A stretch of DNA of 64,000 nt, from the NCBI RefSeq assembly GCF_000143885.2, contig NC_018581.1:62001-126000 (forward strand), in the 5' to 3' direction. Of this stretch, positions 25,846 to 34,329 are shown one piece after another. The position numbers and the translations under genes were made by a program. The notes under the pieces were generated by a model, which saw only the letters and a program-made list of their open reading frames with translations, searched no databases and was not told the origin of the DNA. The stretch's first letter is position 1; the number at the start of each line of letters is the position of its first letter. This stretch comes from Gordonia sp. KTR9 (GTDB lineage: Bacteria > Actinomycetota > Actinomycetes > Mycobacteriales > Mycobacteriaceae).

Positions 25846-27363
25846 GTGAGACTGATCGATGTCGTCGAGACCTCCGCTGACGTCGCACGCGATCGGTCGC
25901 GGACCCGCAAGACGGCGGTGCTGGCCGACGCGCTGACCGCGGCGACAGATGCGGAACTCCCGATCGTCGTCGCCTGGCTGTCGGGCGAGATACCGCAGGG
26001 CAGGCTCGGCGTCGGTTGGCGGTCGCTGTCGAAACTGATGGCGCCACCGGCCAATTCGCCGACGCTGGAGGTCGCTGCGGTCGACGCGGCGCTCGGTGAA
26101 CTCGCGTCGGCGTCGGGCCCCGGTTCGACGAAACGTCGTGGCGAGATCATCGCGTCCTTGTTCGCGGCGTCGACCGAAGCCGAACAGAAGTTCCTGGTCG
26201 CACTGCTCACCGGCGAGTTGAGGCAGGGGGCTCTCGCGGGTGTCATGACCGACGCGATCGCGAAGGTCACCGGGCAGGATCTGACGCTGGTGCGCCGGGC
26301 GAACATGCTGACCGGTTCGCTGCCGGAGACCGCGGCGCTCGCCCGGTTCGGCGCCGACGCGCTGGCCGGGGTCGGCCTGCAGGTCGGGCGCGCCGTCGAA
26401 CCCATGCTCGCGACACCCGCCGAGGACCTCGACTCCGCGCTGGCTCTCCTCGGACCCGACCTCGTCGTCGACTACAAACTCGACGGAGCGCGCATCCAGG
26501 TGCACCGCAAGGGAACCGAGATCTCGGTGTTCACCCGCACGCTGCGCGACGTGACGGCCAACGTGCCCGACCTCGTCGCGGTCATCGCCGCGTTGCCGTG
26601 CGACTCGGTGATCCTCGACGGGGAGACGCTGATGCTCTCCGACGACGGCCGGCCCAGATCCTTCCAGGACACGATGAGCCGATTCGGTTCCGGACCGACC
26701 GCCGCCGGCGAACCCGAACGTCTGCTCAAGCCGTTCTTCTTCGACTGCCTGCACCTCGACGGCACCGACCTCATCGACCGCCCCCTCTCCGAGCGGCTCG
26801 CGGCGATCGACTCGATCGCCCCGCACCTGCGGATCCCCGCGGTGACCCGGCCGGACCTCGAGGAGGCGCGCCGCCACTTCGACGCCGCGATGGCCGACGG
26901 ACACGAGGGCGTGATGGTGAAATCGCTCGACGGCCTATATGTGGCCGGCCGCCGCGGAAAGGCGTGGCAGAAGGTCAAACCGACGCACACGTTCGATCTG
27001 GTGGTGCTCGGCGCCGAGTGGGGCTCGGGGCGGCGGTCGGGATGGCTGTCGAACCTGCACCTCGGCGCCCGTGATCCCGAGACGGGTGAACTCGTGATGG
27101 TCGGGAAGACGTTCAAGGGTCTGACCGACGAGCTGCTTCGCTGGCAGACCGAGGAGTTCCCGAAGCACGAGACGCACCGGGACTCGTACACCGTGTACCT
27201 GCGTCCCGAGATCGTGGTCGAGATCGAACTCGACGGTGCTCAGCGCAGTTCGCGGTATCCCGGAGGCGTCGCGCTGCGCTTCGCCCGCGTGGTGCGCTAC
27301 CGGCCGGACAAGACGCCCGGGCAGGCCGACAGCATCGAGGCGATCCGCGCGCTGCTGAAGTGA
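25846..27363 (+). CDS. ligB: ATP-dependent DNA ligase
   Basis: A 505-residue ligase. The N-terminal helical domain (1 to about 180) has AWLSGEIPQGRLGVGW and ALLTGELRQGALAGVM as in mycobacterial LigB. Motif I VDYKLDGARIQVHR holds the adenylated Lys211. Later motifs include FFFDCLHLDGTD, HEGVMVKSLDGLYVAGRRG, WQKVKPTHTFDLVVLGAEWGSG and the C-terminal SSRYPGGVALRFARVVRYR. Start is GTG 25846 after AGGTGGTGAG. LigB is the non-essential ATP-dependent ligase of mycobacteria, beside the NAD-dependent LigA, with a presumed role in repair. It stands alone between an operator-like palindrome and the repeat at 27366. Confidence 0.94.
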   Translation: MRLIDVVETSADVARDRSRTRKTAVLADALTAATDAELPIVVAWLSGEIPQGRLGVGWRSLSKLMAPPANSPTLEVAAVDAALGELASASGPGSTKRRGEIIASLFAASTEAEQKFLVALLTGELRQGALAGVMTDAIAKVTGQDLTLVRRANMLTGSLPETAALARFGADALAGVGLQVGRAVEPMLATPAEDLDSALALLGPDLVVDYKLDGARIQVHRKGTEISVFTRTLRDVTANVPDLVAVIAALPCDSVILDGETLMLSDDGRPRSFQDTMSRFGSGPTAAGEPERLLKPFFFDCLHLDGTDLIDRPLSERLAAIDSIAPHLRIPAVTRPDLEEARRHFDAAMADGHEGVMVKSLDGLYVAGRRGKAWQKVKPTHTFDLVVLGAEWGSGRRSGWLSNLHLGARDPETGELVMVGKTFKGLTDELLRWQTEEFPKHETHRDSYTVYLRPEIVVEIELDGAQRSSRYPGGVALRFARVVRYRPDKTPGQADSIEAIRALLK

Positions 27364-27365
27364 GG

Positions 27366-27441
27366 TAGCCCTTCGTGGCTCGTCGCTTGCGCTCCTCACA
27401 CCTCAGGGATCAGTGGTTTGTGGTTCCCTCGGATGAGGGAC
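27366..27441 (-). repeat. Single inverted copy of the dispersed repeat family
   Basis: Three bases after the ligB stop, CCCTTCGTGGCTCGTCGCTTG then CGCTCCTCACACCTCAGGGA is a diverged, reverse-oriented copy of the family seen at 13675. It is followed by GTGGTTCCCTCGGATGAGGG, which resembles the tail after the 33.6-kb copy. It separates ligB from the convergent rskA gene and can fold as a hairpin. Confidence 0.7.
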
Positions 27442-27460
27442 CAGCGGTTGGTATCTCTTG

Positions 27461-28348
27461 TCAGGTCAGCGACAACTGTGCGACCGGGGTGGTGGTGGGT
27501 CGGTCCGAACCACCGGGCGGTTCCACGGTGAACGCGAGGGTCGAGGCGGAGTTGATCCCGGACAGGACGGCGGTGGTGACCGGTTCGACGTCCTTGTCGG
27601 TCATCGTGCCCGCCGAGCGCGGACCGTCCGGCCCGATGAGCCACATCTGATAGACGGTCCCCGGCTGGGGCGGCGGGACCGAATCCATCACCAGCACACC
27701 GGTGTCCGCCGACTTCGCGAGATAGACGGTGACCTTCCCGGTCGCGACCGGACCTCCCGTCGACCGTAGGTCTTCCGCGGAGAAGACCTGCTCGGCGGGT
27801 GAGGCCAGCGGCCGCACCTCCGGTTCCGGCGAACTCGACTGTCCGATGACCCACCCGGCGGCGCCGATGGCGACGGCGAGTACCGCCGCGGCGGCGAGAT
27901 ACGTCCAGCGGCGTCGTGGTCGTCGGTCATCCTGTTCGGACTCGGCGGCGATCGACGTGGAATCCTGCTGTGGGACAGCAGATTCCCGGGCAGCGGGCCC
28001 GGATGTGGGCGGCTGGTCGGACGTCTCGACGGTCCCCACGCCGACGGACGGGTCGGCGTGCGGTTCCGTGGTGTCCGGCCCATCGAGACCGGCATCGGCA
28101 CGCGCGGCGGAGAGGATGCGGTCGCGCAGTGTCGGCGGGGGCGGGGTCGCGGTGGTCTTGCTGATCGCGGCCATCGCCTCGCGCGTCGCGCGGACCTGCT
28201 TGTCGAACAGGGTGCGGAGATCCTGCGGCGCCGCCGCGACCCGAGTCTGGACGTCTCGCAGTTCGTCGTCGGACAGTGCATCGAGCGCGACGAGCGGGGC
28301 CATCTCCAACAACTCGGCAGCGTCGGGATCGAGATGGTCGGTCATCAC
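27461..28348 (-). CDS. rskA: Anti-sigma-K factor (RskA family)
   Basis: A 295-residue membrane anti-sigma factor. The N-terminal cytoplasmic part (1 to about 70) has LEMAPLVALDALSDDELRDVQ and lacks the zinc HxxxCxxC motif, as in RskA. A long Pro/Ser/Glu linker precedes one membrane helix (about 150-170, YLAAAAVLAVAIGAAGWVIG). The extracytoplasmic RskA domain follows (TVYLAKSADTGVLVMDSVP, GTVYQMWLIGPDG). It heads the rightmost end of the leftward cluster that mirrors Rv0444c-Rv0449c, but the sigK gene expected immediately upstream is missing: only 67 bp separate it from the DUF1295 gene. Confidence 0.9.
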   Translation of the reverse strand: MMTDHLDPDAAELLEMAPLVALDALSDDELRDVQTRVAAAPQDLRTLFDKQVRATREAMAAISKTTATPPPPTLRDRILSAARADAGLDGPDTTEPHADPSVGVGTVETSDQPPTSGPAARESAVPQQDSTSIAAESEQDDRRPRRRWTYLAAAAVLAVAIGAAGWVIGQSSSPEPEVRPLASPAEQVFSAEDLRSTGGPVATGKVTVYLAKSADTGVLVMDSVPPPQPGTVYQMWLIGPDGPRSAGTMTDKDVEPVTTAVLSGINSASTLAFTVEPPGGSDRPTTTPVAQLSLT

Positions 28349-28415
28349 GTACCTCCTGCCGTCGTCGTCGACCTGAATGGGTGGTCCACCGGGCTCGCCC
28401 GCCGGTGGGCGGGTG

Positions 28416-29222
28416 TCACGTGCCCGCGCGCGTCCGGGGACGAGGGGGCCGCGGCAAGAAGTATGACGTGCGCTGCTGGTACTCGCGGTATCCGGGCCGT
28501 CGGCTCATCGACTTCTCGAGCAGGCGGGCACCGGTGGCGTAGACCAGGAAGTAGGTCATCGCGAGCGGCGACAGCACCGTGAGCACGCCCGGCCACGCGC
28601 TCGCGACGATGAGCCAGAGCCCCCACCAGACGCACGAGTCGCCGAAGTAGTTGGGGTGCCGCGTCCACGCCCACAGACCCCGGTCCATGATCGTGCCCCG
28701 GTTCGACGGGTCGGCCTTGAACGCGCGCAACTGCGCGTCGCCGACCGCCTCGAAGGACACGCCGAGCACCCACACCAGCGTGCCAAGGATCATCACCGGC
28801 AGGAGGCCGGCGGACTCGGTCACCGCCGACACCTGCAGCGGTAGCGAGACGAACCATTGCGACGCCCCCTGGACTCCGAAGATCTTGCGCGCGACGGTAC
28901 CGAGGCCGGTACCACCGGATCGTTCCAGCAGGTCCACGTATCGCGGATCCTCGCCCTTGCCCGCGGACTTGGCGTGCATGTGCCACGACAACCGCACGCC
29001 CCACACCGTGACGAGGACGGCGAGCAACCAGTTGCGCAGCGGGTCACCGCCGCCGAGCAGCAGACCCAGCCAGGCCACGCCGACGAATCCGAGCCCCCAG
29101 GCGACATCGACGACGTTGTAGCGGCCGATACGGTGACCGACGGCGAAGGTGGCGGCCTGCAGTACCGCGAGGAACACCAGGCTCGCCACCGTGATCGTGA
29201 GGAAGCCGGACCATCCGGTCAT
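28416..29222 (-). CDS. DUF1295 / steroid 5-alpha-reductase-like membrane protein
   Basis: A 268-residue integral membrane protein of the DUF1295 family, the Rv0446c counterpart by position. About six to seven helices are visible, with family marks LSWHMHAKSAGKGEDPRYVDLL, GLWAWTRHPNYFGDSCVWWG and YREYQQRTSYFLP. Members resemble isoprenylcysteine methyltransferases and steroid reductases, and in this cluster a role in lipid or polyprenyl modification is likely. Its start overlaps the ufaA1 stop in an ATGA, so translation is coupled to the gene upstream. Confidence 0.9.
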   Translation of the reverse strand: MTGWSGFLTITVASLVFLAVLQAATFAVGHRIGRYNVVDVAWGLGFVGVAWLGLLLGGGDPLRNWLLAVLVTVWGVRLSWHMHAKSAGKGEDPRYVDLLERSGGTGLGTVARKIFGVQGASQWFVSLPLQVSAVTESAGLLPVMILGTLVWVLGVSFEAVGDAQLRAFKADPSNRGTIMDRGLWAWTRHPNYFGDSCVWWGLWLIVASAWPGVLTVLSPLAMTYFLVYATGARLLEKSMSRRPGYREYQQRTSYFLPRPPRPRTRAGT

Positions 29223-30550
29223 CGCGGTGACCGGCCCGTCGGACCGTCACCCGTGCCGGCGACTTCGCGGGTGAAGAGGAGCTGATGGACGTCGAGGTAC
29301 CCGGACCGGAAGCCCGCCTCGGAGTACGCGAGATAGAACTGCCACATCCGCAGGAAGGTCTGGTCGAAGCCGAGGCGCAGCACCTCGTCGGCGTTGCCGC
29401 GGAAGCGTTCGCGCCACAGTCGGAGCGTCTCCGCGTAGTGCCGGCCCATGGCACCGGTCTCGGTGAGGCGTAGGGAGGTGGAGCCGGCGGCGACCGCTCG
29501 CAGACCGGGAATCGACGTCAGTTGTCCGCCCGGGAAGATGTACTTGTGCACCCAGGTGTAGGTGTTGCGAGAGGCCATGAGCCGGTCGTGGGGCATCGTG
29601 ATCGCCTGGACGGCGACGCGTCCTCCCGGTGCGAGGACCCGATCGATGGTCTGGAAATAGGCCGGCCAATACCTCTGGCCGACGGCCTCGATCATCTCGA
29701 CCGACACCACCGCGTCGTAGGTACCGTCGACCTGGCGATAGTCGAGCAGGTCGATCTGCACGCGGTCGGCGTGGCCGGCTGCCTCGACCCTCGTTCGTGC
29801 GAGGTCGCGTTGCTCGGAGGACAGGGTCACCGATCGGACGGTGGCGCCGCGCGCCGCGGCGCGCAGGCACAGTTCTCCCCATCCGGTGCCGATCTCGAGC
29901 AGCCGGGTGCCGGGCCCGACTCCGGCCAGGTCGAGGAGCCGGTCGATCTTCCGATGCTGTGCGGTGGCGAGGTCGGACCATGCGGGCCGGTCCGAACCCC
30001 GCAGCGGCTGGTCGAACAGAGCGCTCGAGTAGCTCATCGTGTCGTCGAGGAAGGACGCGAACAGATCGTTCGACAGGTCGTAGTGCCGGGCGATGTTGCG
30101 TCGCGTGTTCGCAGCCGTGTTGTGCTCGGACAGTGGATGTTTCGGGAGCGCGGCCGCCCGCAACCACTGCAGCGGCCGCGGGACGAGATCACCGGGGCGT
30201 TCGGCGAAGGCGGTCAGGACGCCGACGAGGTCGTCGGTGGTCCAGTCGCCGGCCATGAACGCCTCGCCGAATCCGATGAGTCCCCCGGACCCGATCCGGC
30301 GCCAGAGTGCATCGGGGCGGCGGACGATCATCCGCGGCTGCACGACGGAGTGACGGAGTCCTCCGAGAGTGCCATCCGGGTATTCGATCCGGATGTCGAG
30401 ACGGTCGGTGGCCCGGCGGAACAGATGCTCGGCGGCCCGGGCGCGCGTGGACACCGTTCGTCCCACGGGCGGAGCGGCGACGTCGGGCCAGCGCGTGCTG
30501 TCGACGGACGCGTGGTCGGGTAGGCCGGGATGGCGGATGGGGATGCTCAT
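29219..30550 (-). CDS. ufaA1: Cyclopropane-fatty-acyl-phospholipid synthase family methyltransferase
   Basis: A 443-residue SAM-dependent methyltransferase that modifies the double bond of phospholipid-bound fatty acids. The N-terminal half (FGEAFMAGDWTTDDLVGVL and NIARHYDLSNDLFASFLDDTMSYSSALF) is the Cfa lipid-binding part. The SAM site LLEIGTGWGELCLRAAARG follows, then VVSVEMIEAVGQRYWPAYF and YIFPGGQLTS. In M. tuberculosis this position holds ufaA1 (Rv0447c). ATGA overlaps on both sides place it in one translationally coupled unit with the DUF1365 and FAD enzymes. Such clusters are linked to making tuberculostearic- or furan-type branched fatty acids. Confidence 0.92.
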   Translation of the reverse strand: MSIPIRHPGLPDHASVDSTRWPDVAAPPVGRTVSTRARAAEHLFRRATDRLDIRIEYPDGTLGGLRHSVVQPRMIVRRPDALWRRIGSGGLIGFGEAFMAGDWTTDDLVGVLTAFAERPGDLVPRPLQWLRAAALPKHPLSEHNTAANTRRNIARHYDLSNDLFASFLDDTMSYSSALFDQPLRGSDRPAWSDLATAQHRKIDRLLDLAGVGPGTRLLEIGTGWGELCLRAAARGATVRSVTLSSEQRDLARTRVEAAGHADRVQIDLLDYRQVDGTYDAVVSVEMIEAVGQRYWPAYFQTIDRVLAPGGRVAVQAITMPHDRLMASRNTYTWVHKYIFPGGQLTSIPGLRAVAAGSTSLRLTETGAMGRHYAETLRLWRERFRGNADEVLRLGFDQTFLRMWQFYLAYSEAGFRSGYLDVHQLLFTREVAGTGDGPTGRSPR

Positions 30551-31353
30551 CGAACCTTCTCCTCAAGTGCGATGGTGGTGGAAACGGGGTGGTCGGGTCG
30601 GGGGACAAGGGGCAGACGGCGCGCCCAGAGGGCGATTCCGTGACGGCGGATCCGCGCGGCGACGACGATGGGTGCCAAGGGCGTTCGCAGCTGCGCGGAC
30701 AGGACGGACCGGGGTGTCGCGGGGGTCGTCGTACCCGACAGGGACGCGACGAACGGGCGGTGGCCGGGACGTTCGAGGGTGACCGACAGCGCGACGCACC
30801 GCCCGGCCGGCTCGGGCAGCCAGAGGCGGTATCGGCCGTCCACCGGGTTGAACGGCGAGACGTAGAACTCCTTGTCCACGTCGGCCCGGCCGGCGGCGTC
30901 GGTGTGCACGACGTAGCAGTGCCGCTGCCCATAGGTGTTGTGGACCTCGGCGACGACGTAGACGAGCCGGCCGTCGGCGTCGTGGCACCAGAAGACGCTC
31001 AGCGGATTGAACACATAACCGGCCACTCGCGGTGACAGCAACGCGGTCACCCGTCCGGCCGGTGGCTCGACGCCCGCCCCACGCAGGTGCGCGTCCAGCC
31101 GATCCCGAAGTGTCGCACCGGGAGTGGCGGGCTCGGGAAAGTGGTCGTCGGGGCGGAAGCGGGCGAACGGACGCAACGCGCGCGGCAGCGTGGGGAGGGC
31201 ATCGAGGTCGATGAGCCACGACGTGGTCCGGTAGGTGAACGCGTGTCGCAGCGGCGTGATCCGCGAGTGCCCGATCTCGGCGTCGACGAGTGCCGGCAGG
31301 GCCGGTGCGGTCGATGTCGTGGAAAGGGGTCTTTCCGTCGGCGCGGTGCTCAT
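30547..31353 (-). CDS. DUF1365 family protein
   Basis: A 268-residue protein of the DUF1365 family (Rv0448c position). Motifs HSRITPLRHAFTYRTTSWLIDLD, GYVFNPLSVFWCHDADG, VVAEVHNTYGQRHCYVV and KEFYVSPFNPVDGRYRLWL are family hallmarks. The start at 31353 overlaps the stop of the FAD oxidoreductase gene (ATGA), so the frame's extension to 31713 is a shadow. It is always found with Cfa-type and FAD enzymes and is thought to help modify fatty acids. The exact reaction is not known. Confidence 0.92.
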   Translation of the reverse strand: MSTAPTERPLSTTSTAPALPALVDAEIGHSRITPLRHAFTYRTTSWLIDLDALPTLPRALRPFARFRPDDHFPEPATPGATLRDRLDAHLRGAGVEPPAGRVTALLSPRVAGYVFNPLSVFWCHDADGRLVYVVAEVHNTYGQRHCYVVHTDAAGRADVDKEFYVSPFNPVDGRYRLWLPEPAGRCVALSVTLERPGHRPFVASLSGTTTPATPRSVLSAQLRTPLAPIVVAARIRRHGIALWARRLPLVPRPDHPVSTTIALEEKVR

Positions 31354-32669
31354 GCCGGCACCGGCGGGGTGGTCTGCTCCCAGCTCACCCCGAGACGCGC
31401 CGCCGCACGGGCGCCCGACGCCGCGCCGTCCTCGTGGAAGCCCCACCCGTGGTAGGCGCCGGCGAAAGCCAGCCGATCGGTCCCGATGTCGGCCAAGCGG
31501 GACTGCGCGGCAACGGATTCGGTGGTGTAGATCGGGTGCTCGTACTGCATCTCGGCGTGCACCGTCGACGGGTCCACGAGGTCCGTCCGACCAAGGGTGA
31601 CGAGCATCCGCGGCGCGGTGTCGGGTAGACGCATCAGCCGGGTCAGGTCGTAGGTGACCGCGATCTCGGACGCCGACGAATCGTTGCGGATCTGGTAGTT
31701 CCACGACGCCCATGCCCGACGGGCCCGTGGCATCAGCGAGGTGTCCGAGTGCAGCACAGCAGGTTTCGGCAGGTACTGGATCGCGCTCAGGACTTCGCGC
31801 TGCTGGGGTGTCGGAGCGGCCAGCATCGACAACGCCTGGTGCGGATGGGTGGCGACGACCGCGGCGTCGAACATCTCGACCGGAAGCTCGCCGACGCCGA
31901 CCTCGACGCCCGCATCGGTCGTCGCCACATGCCGGACGGGCGAACCACGACGAATCCGCCCACCACGTGTGGCGATTCCGTCGGCGACCGCCTCGACGTA
32001 GCGGATCGACCCCCCGGCCACCGTTCGCCAGGTGGGCGAACCGAAAACGGTGAGCATGCCGTGATGCTCGAGGAACGCGAACAGGTAGCGCGCGGGATAG
32101 TCCGCAGCGGTCTGCTCATCGCACGACCACACCGCGGCCACCAGTGGCAGCAGGAAGTTGTCGCGGAAGTACTCGGAGAAGCCCTCGCGCTCGACGAAGT
32201 GTGCGAGAGGCACGTCGGCTCGCGGATCGTCGAGCACGCGACGTGCCGCGCGATGGAACCGCACGACCTCGCCGAGCATCACCAGGTAGCGCCCACGGGT
32301 GAGATTGCGCGGAGTCGGGAACAGTCCCGACGCCCCGAGCGCGCCCGCGTACTCGAGGCCGGTGACCGTCGACGACACCGACATCGACATGTCGGTGTCG
32401 AGGGTGGCCACACCCAGCTCGTCGAACAACCGGATCAGCGTCGGATAGGTGCGGTCGTTGTGGACGATGAAGCCCGAGTCGACGGCCAGCGGACCGGACG
32501 GCAGGTCGAGCAGATGCGTGTGCGCATGACCACCGAGTCGCGAATCCGCCTCGAACAGGGTCACCGTCGCCTGCATGGACAGGACGTGGGCGGCGGTCAG
32601 GCCCGCAACTCCACTGCCGATCACGGCGATGGATCTCGGCCCCTCGTCGGGGCCGGTCGTGAGTGTCAT
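31350..32669 (-). CDS. FAD-dependent NAD(P)-binding oxidoreductase of the ufaA1 cluster
   Basis: A 439-residue flavoprotein (Rv0449c position) with the Rossmann motif IAVIGSGVAGLTAAHVLS at about 13-30, the dinucleotide-domain ending LFEADSRLGGHAHTHL, and FIVHNDRTYPTLIRLFDELGV. The C-terminal AFAGAYHGWGFHEDGAASGARAA is the amine-oxidase-like FAD end. It is the first gene of the ATGA-coupled run FAD enzyme, DUF1365, ufaA1, DUF1295. It probably desaturates or reduces the lipid acyl chain in the same pathway. Confidence 0.92.
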   Translation of the reverse strand: MTLTTGPDEGPRSIAVIGSGVAGLTAAHVLSMQATVTLFEADSRLGGHAHTHLLDLPSGPLAVDSGFIVHNDRTYPTLIRLFDELGVATLDTDMSMSVSSTVTGLEYAGALGASGLFPTPRNLTRGRYLVMLGEVVRFHRAARRVLDDPRADVPLAHFVEREGFSEYFRDNFLLPLVAAVWSCDEQTAADYPARYLFAFLEHHGMLTVFGSPTWRTVAGGSIRYVEAVADGIATRGGRIRRGSPVRHVATTDAGVEVGVGELPVEMFDAAVVATHPHQALSMLAAPTPQQREVLSAIQYLPKPAVLHSDTSLMPRARRAWASWNYQIRNDSSASEIAVTYDLTRLMRLPDTAPRMLVTLGRTDLVDPSTVHAEMQYEHPIYTTESVAAQSRLADIGTDRLAFAGAYHGWGFHEDGAASGARAAARLGVSWEQTTPPVPA

Positions 32670-32734
32670 GCCCGCTGTTCGGATCCGACGGCGCGTCGGA
32701 TGGGTCCGGGGAGGTCAGCGCGGCGTTCGGTCGG

Positions 32735-33157
32735 TCACATCCGCACCGGCGTACCACCCGGCATCTGCTGATCGGTCGGGACGATCTCGGCGCCCAGCGG
32801 CAGCAGCGACACCGGCACCATCTTGAAACTCGCGATGCCGAGCGGGATGCCGATGATGGTGAGGCACATGGCCAGGCCGGTCGTGATGTGACCGATCGCG
32901 AGCCACAGGCCGGCCACGATGATCCAGATGATGTTGCCGATCGTCGACGCCACGCCCGCGGTCGGCTTGCGGACGACGGTTCGGCCGAAGGGCCAGAGCG
33001 CGTAGCTCGCCATCCGGAACGACGCGATGCCGAACGGGATGGTGATGATCAAGATGCAGCAGATGATGCCCGCGACGACGTAGCCGATCGCCATCCACAG
33101 TCCGCACAGCACGAGCCAGATGACGTTGAGGATGGTCTTCATTCCTCCATTGTCCAT
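32735..33157 (-). CDS. YccF domain-containing membrane protein
   Basis: A roughly 140-residue membrane protein with two YccF repeats, seen as ILNVIWLVLCGLWMAIGYVVAG then IPFGIASFRMASYALWPFGR, and again as IGNIIWIIVAGLWLAIGHITTG then IPLGIASFKMVPVSLLPLGA, each giving two membrane helices. The function is unknown. Two starts are possible, ATG 33157 (MDNGGMK) or ATG 33142. The GGAGG inside the first four codons sits too close to the second ATG, so I chose 33157, which has no strong ribosome site of its own. Confidence 0.88.
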   Translation of the reverse strand: MDNGGMKTILNVIWLVLCGLWMAIGYVVAGIICCILIITIPFGIASFRMASYALWPFGRTVVRKPTAGVASTIGNIIWIIVAGLWLAIGHITTGLAMCLTIIGIPLGIASFKMVPVSLLPLGAEIVPTDQQMPGGTPVRM

Positions 33158-33233
33158 GCGGTGCGGGTCGATGGGCACAAATGCGAGACGCAGGAGCACT
33201 GCCTGCGGGTCGGCGCGACACTACGATGACCTG

Positions 33234-33488
33234 GTGGGTGGACGGGCGGGGCGTGCGCGCGAGGCGTTGTGGGCGGTGCTGGCCACCGTCGTGCTCGTCA
33301 TCCGCATTCTGGCGACCATCGCGCTCGTGCTGCTCGTGATCGGCTGGGCCGTCGCGGCGGTCCGTGGGTCGCTCGACAACGAGTTCCTCTGGCCGTCGAT
33401 CGCGACCGGTGCCGCGCTCCTCCTCAGCACCTACGTCTACGGCCACCTGCGCGCACGCTACCCGCGGCACAACGGCTGGATTCCCTGA
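33234..33488 (+). CDS. Small membrane protein, unknown
   Basis: An 84-residue frame from GTG 33234 with two hydrophobic helices: about 12-38 (ALWAVLATVVLVIRILATIALVLLVIGWAV) and 48-66. It has a basic, Pro/His-containing tail (HLRARYPRHNGWIP). The frame extends upstream into the yccF start, but no ribosome site is strong at any candidate start. It is divergent from yccF and is immediately followed by the 33.5-kb repeat cluster. Confidence 0.55.
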   Translation: MGGRAGRAREALWAVLATVVLVIRILATIALVLLVIGWAVAAVRGSLDNEFLWPSIATGAALLLSTYVYGHLRARYPRHNGWIP

Positions 33489-33505
33489 GTTCCGCTGCCC
33501 CGCTT

Positions 33506-33647
33506 GCTCCCTGAGGTGCGAGCTTGCGAGCGTCACTCCGCTCCCTGAGGAGCGAGCTTGCGAGCGTCACGAAGGGTCTTGGTGAGTCGGGTTGCGATGA
33601 CCCTTCGTGACGCGCCCTCCGCAAGCTCCGGGCGCTCCTCAGGGAGC
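33506..33647. repeat. Dispersed repeat cluster, two direct and one inverted copy
   Basis: Copies start at 33506 (GCTCCCTGAGGTGC) and 33540 (GCTCCCTGAGGAGC), again 34 bp apart as in the 13.7-kb array. The second ends in GTCACGAAGGGTC (33566-33578). After a 20-base spacer an inverted copy runs from GACCCTTCGTGACGC (33599) to GCGCTCCTCAGGGAGC (33647). The second and third copies can fold into a stem of about 40 bp. It lies between convergent genes, and the sequence to 33728 holds no gene. Confidence 0.9.
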
Positions 33648-33728
33648 AGGGCGGGCCAGCGGGTCTGTGGTTCTTTCGGATTAGGGAGCAAGGGTTACGC
33701 GCTCCTGTCGGATCGGGAGAGCCGGGTG

Positions 33729-34292
33729 TCAGGTCGCGACGCGACCCAGCCGCGCGAGGAGGGTGGTCTGACGGTCGGCGCCGGCGGGGATCTCGACCTT
33801 GCGACACACTCCTTCGGAATAGAGCGCGTCACCGAAACCCTCGACGGCCGTCTCCATCTCGGACAGCTCGTCGTCGGTGAAACGATGCTCTGTCCCGGCG
33901 GCACGGGCGATGTCCCAGCGATGGGCGATCATGTCGAAACCGTAGAAGCGGATGAGGGTCTCGCCGATGGTGGTCGGTCCGAAGTGGCCGTCGAAGGCGC
34001 GGTCGCCGACGGCCGGGTCGGCGAGCAGACCCGCGATGGTGTCGCGATGGGTGTGCCAGGCTGCGGCGGGGTCGTCGAGCGAGGGTGCGGGCCCGAGATC
34101 GACGTCGTGGCGCGCGAAGAACTCGCGCTGGGTGTCGATGACGTGGCCGACGACGTCGCGGCCGGTCCATCCCTCGCACGGGGAGTTCGCGGTCCAGGTG
34201 TCCGCGGGTGAGGCGTCGAGGACGGCGGCGAATCCGTCGGCGAGGCGGGCGTAGTGGTCGAGCAATGGTGAGGTGTCGTTGATTGCGGTCAT
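33729..34292 (-). CDS. TIGR03086/maleylpyruvate-isomerase-N family protein
   Basis: A 187-residue four-helix DinB-superfamily protein. Motifs ANSPCEGWTGRDVVGHVIDTQREFF, PTTIGETLIRFYGFDMIAHRWDIARAAG and FTDDELSEME match the mycothiol-dependent maleylpyruvate isomerase N-terminal (TIGR03086) group, whose histidines bind metal. It is presumably a thiol-linked transferase or isomerase of unknown substrate. ATG 34292 begins the conserved part, and the frame's extension to 34343 overlaps the divergent regulator. Its 3' end abuts the repeat cluster. Confidence 0.85.
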   Translation of the reverse strand: MTAINDTSPLLDHYARLADGFAAVLDASPADTWTANSPCEGWTGRDVVGHVIDTQREFFARHDVDLGPAPSLDDPAAAWHTHRDTIAGLLADPAVGDRAFDGHFGPTTIGETLIRFYGFDMIAHRWDIARAAGTEHRFTDDELSEMETAVEGFGDALYSEGVCRKVEIPAGADRQTTLLARLGRVAT

Positions 34293-34329
34293 GATGAGAG
34301 TCAACCGCGAGACCACGGGACGGTGATTG

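Noticed and set aside
32715..33536. 273-codon frame on the - strand through yccF and the repeat region
   Set aside because: It reads the dispersed repeat (LASSHLRE) and the wrong frame of yccF. Such repeat-derived peptides recur at each repeat copy and are not genes.
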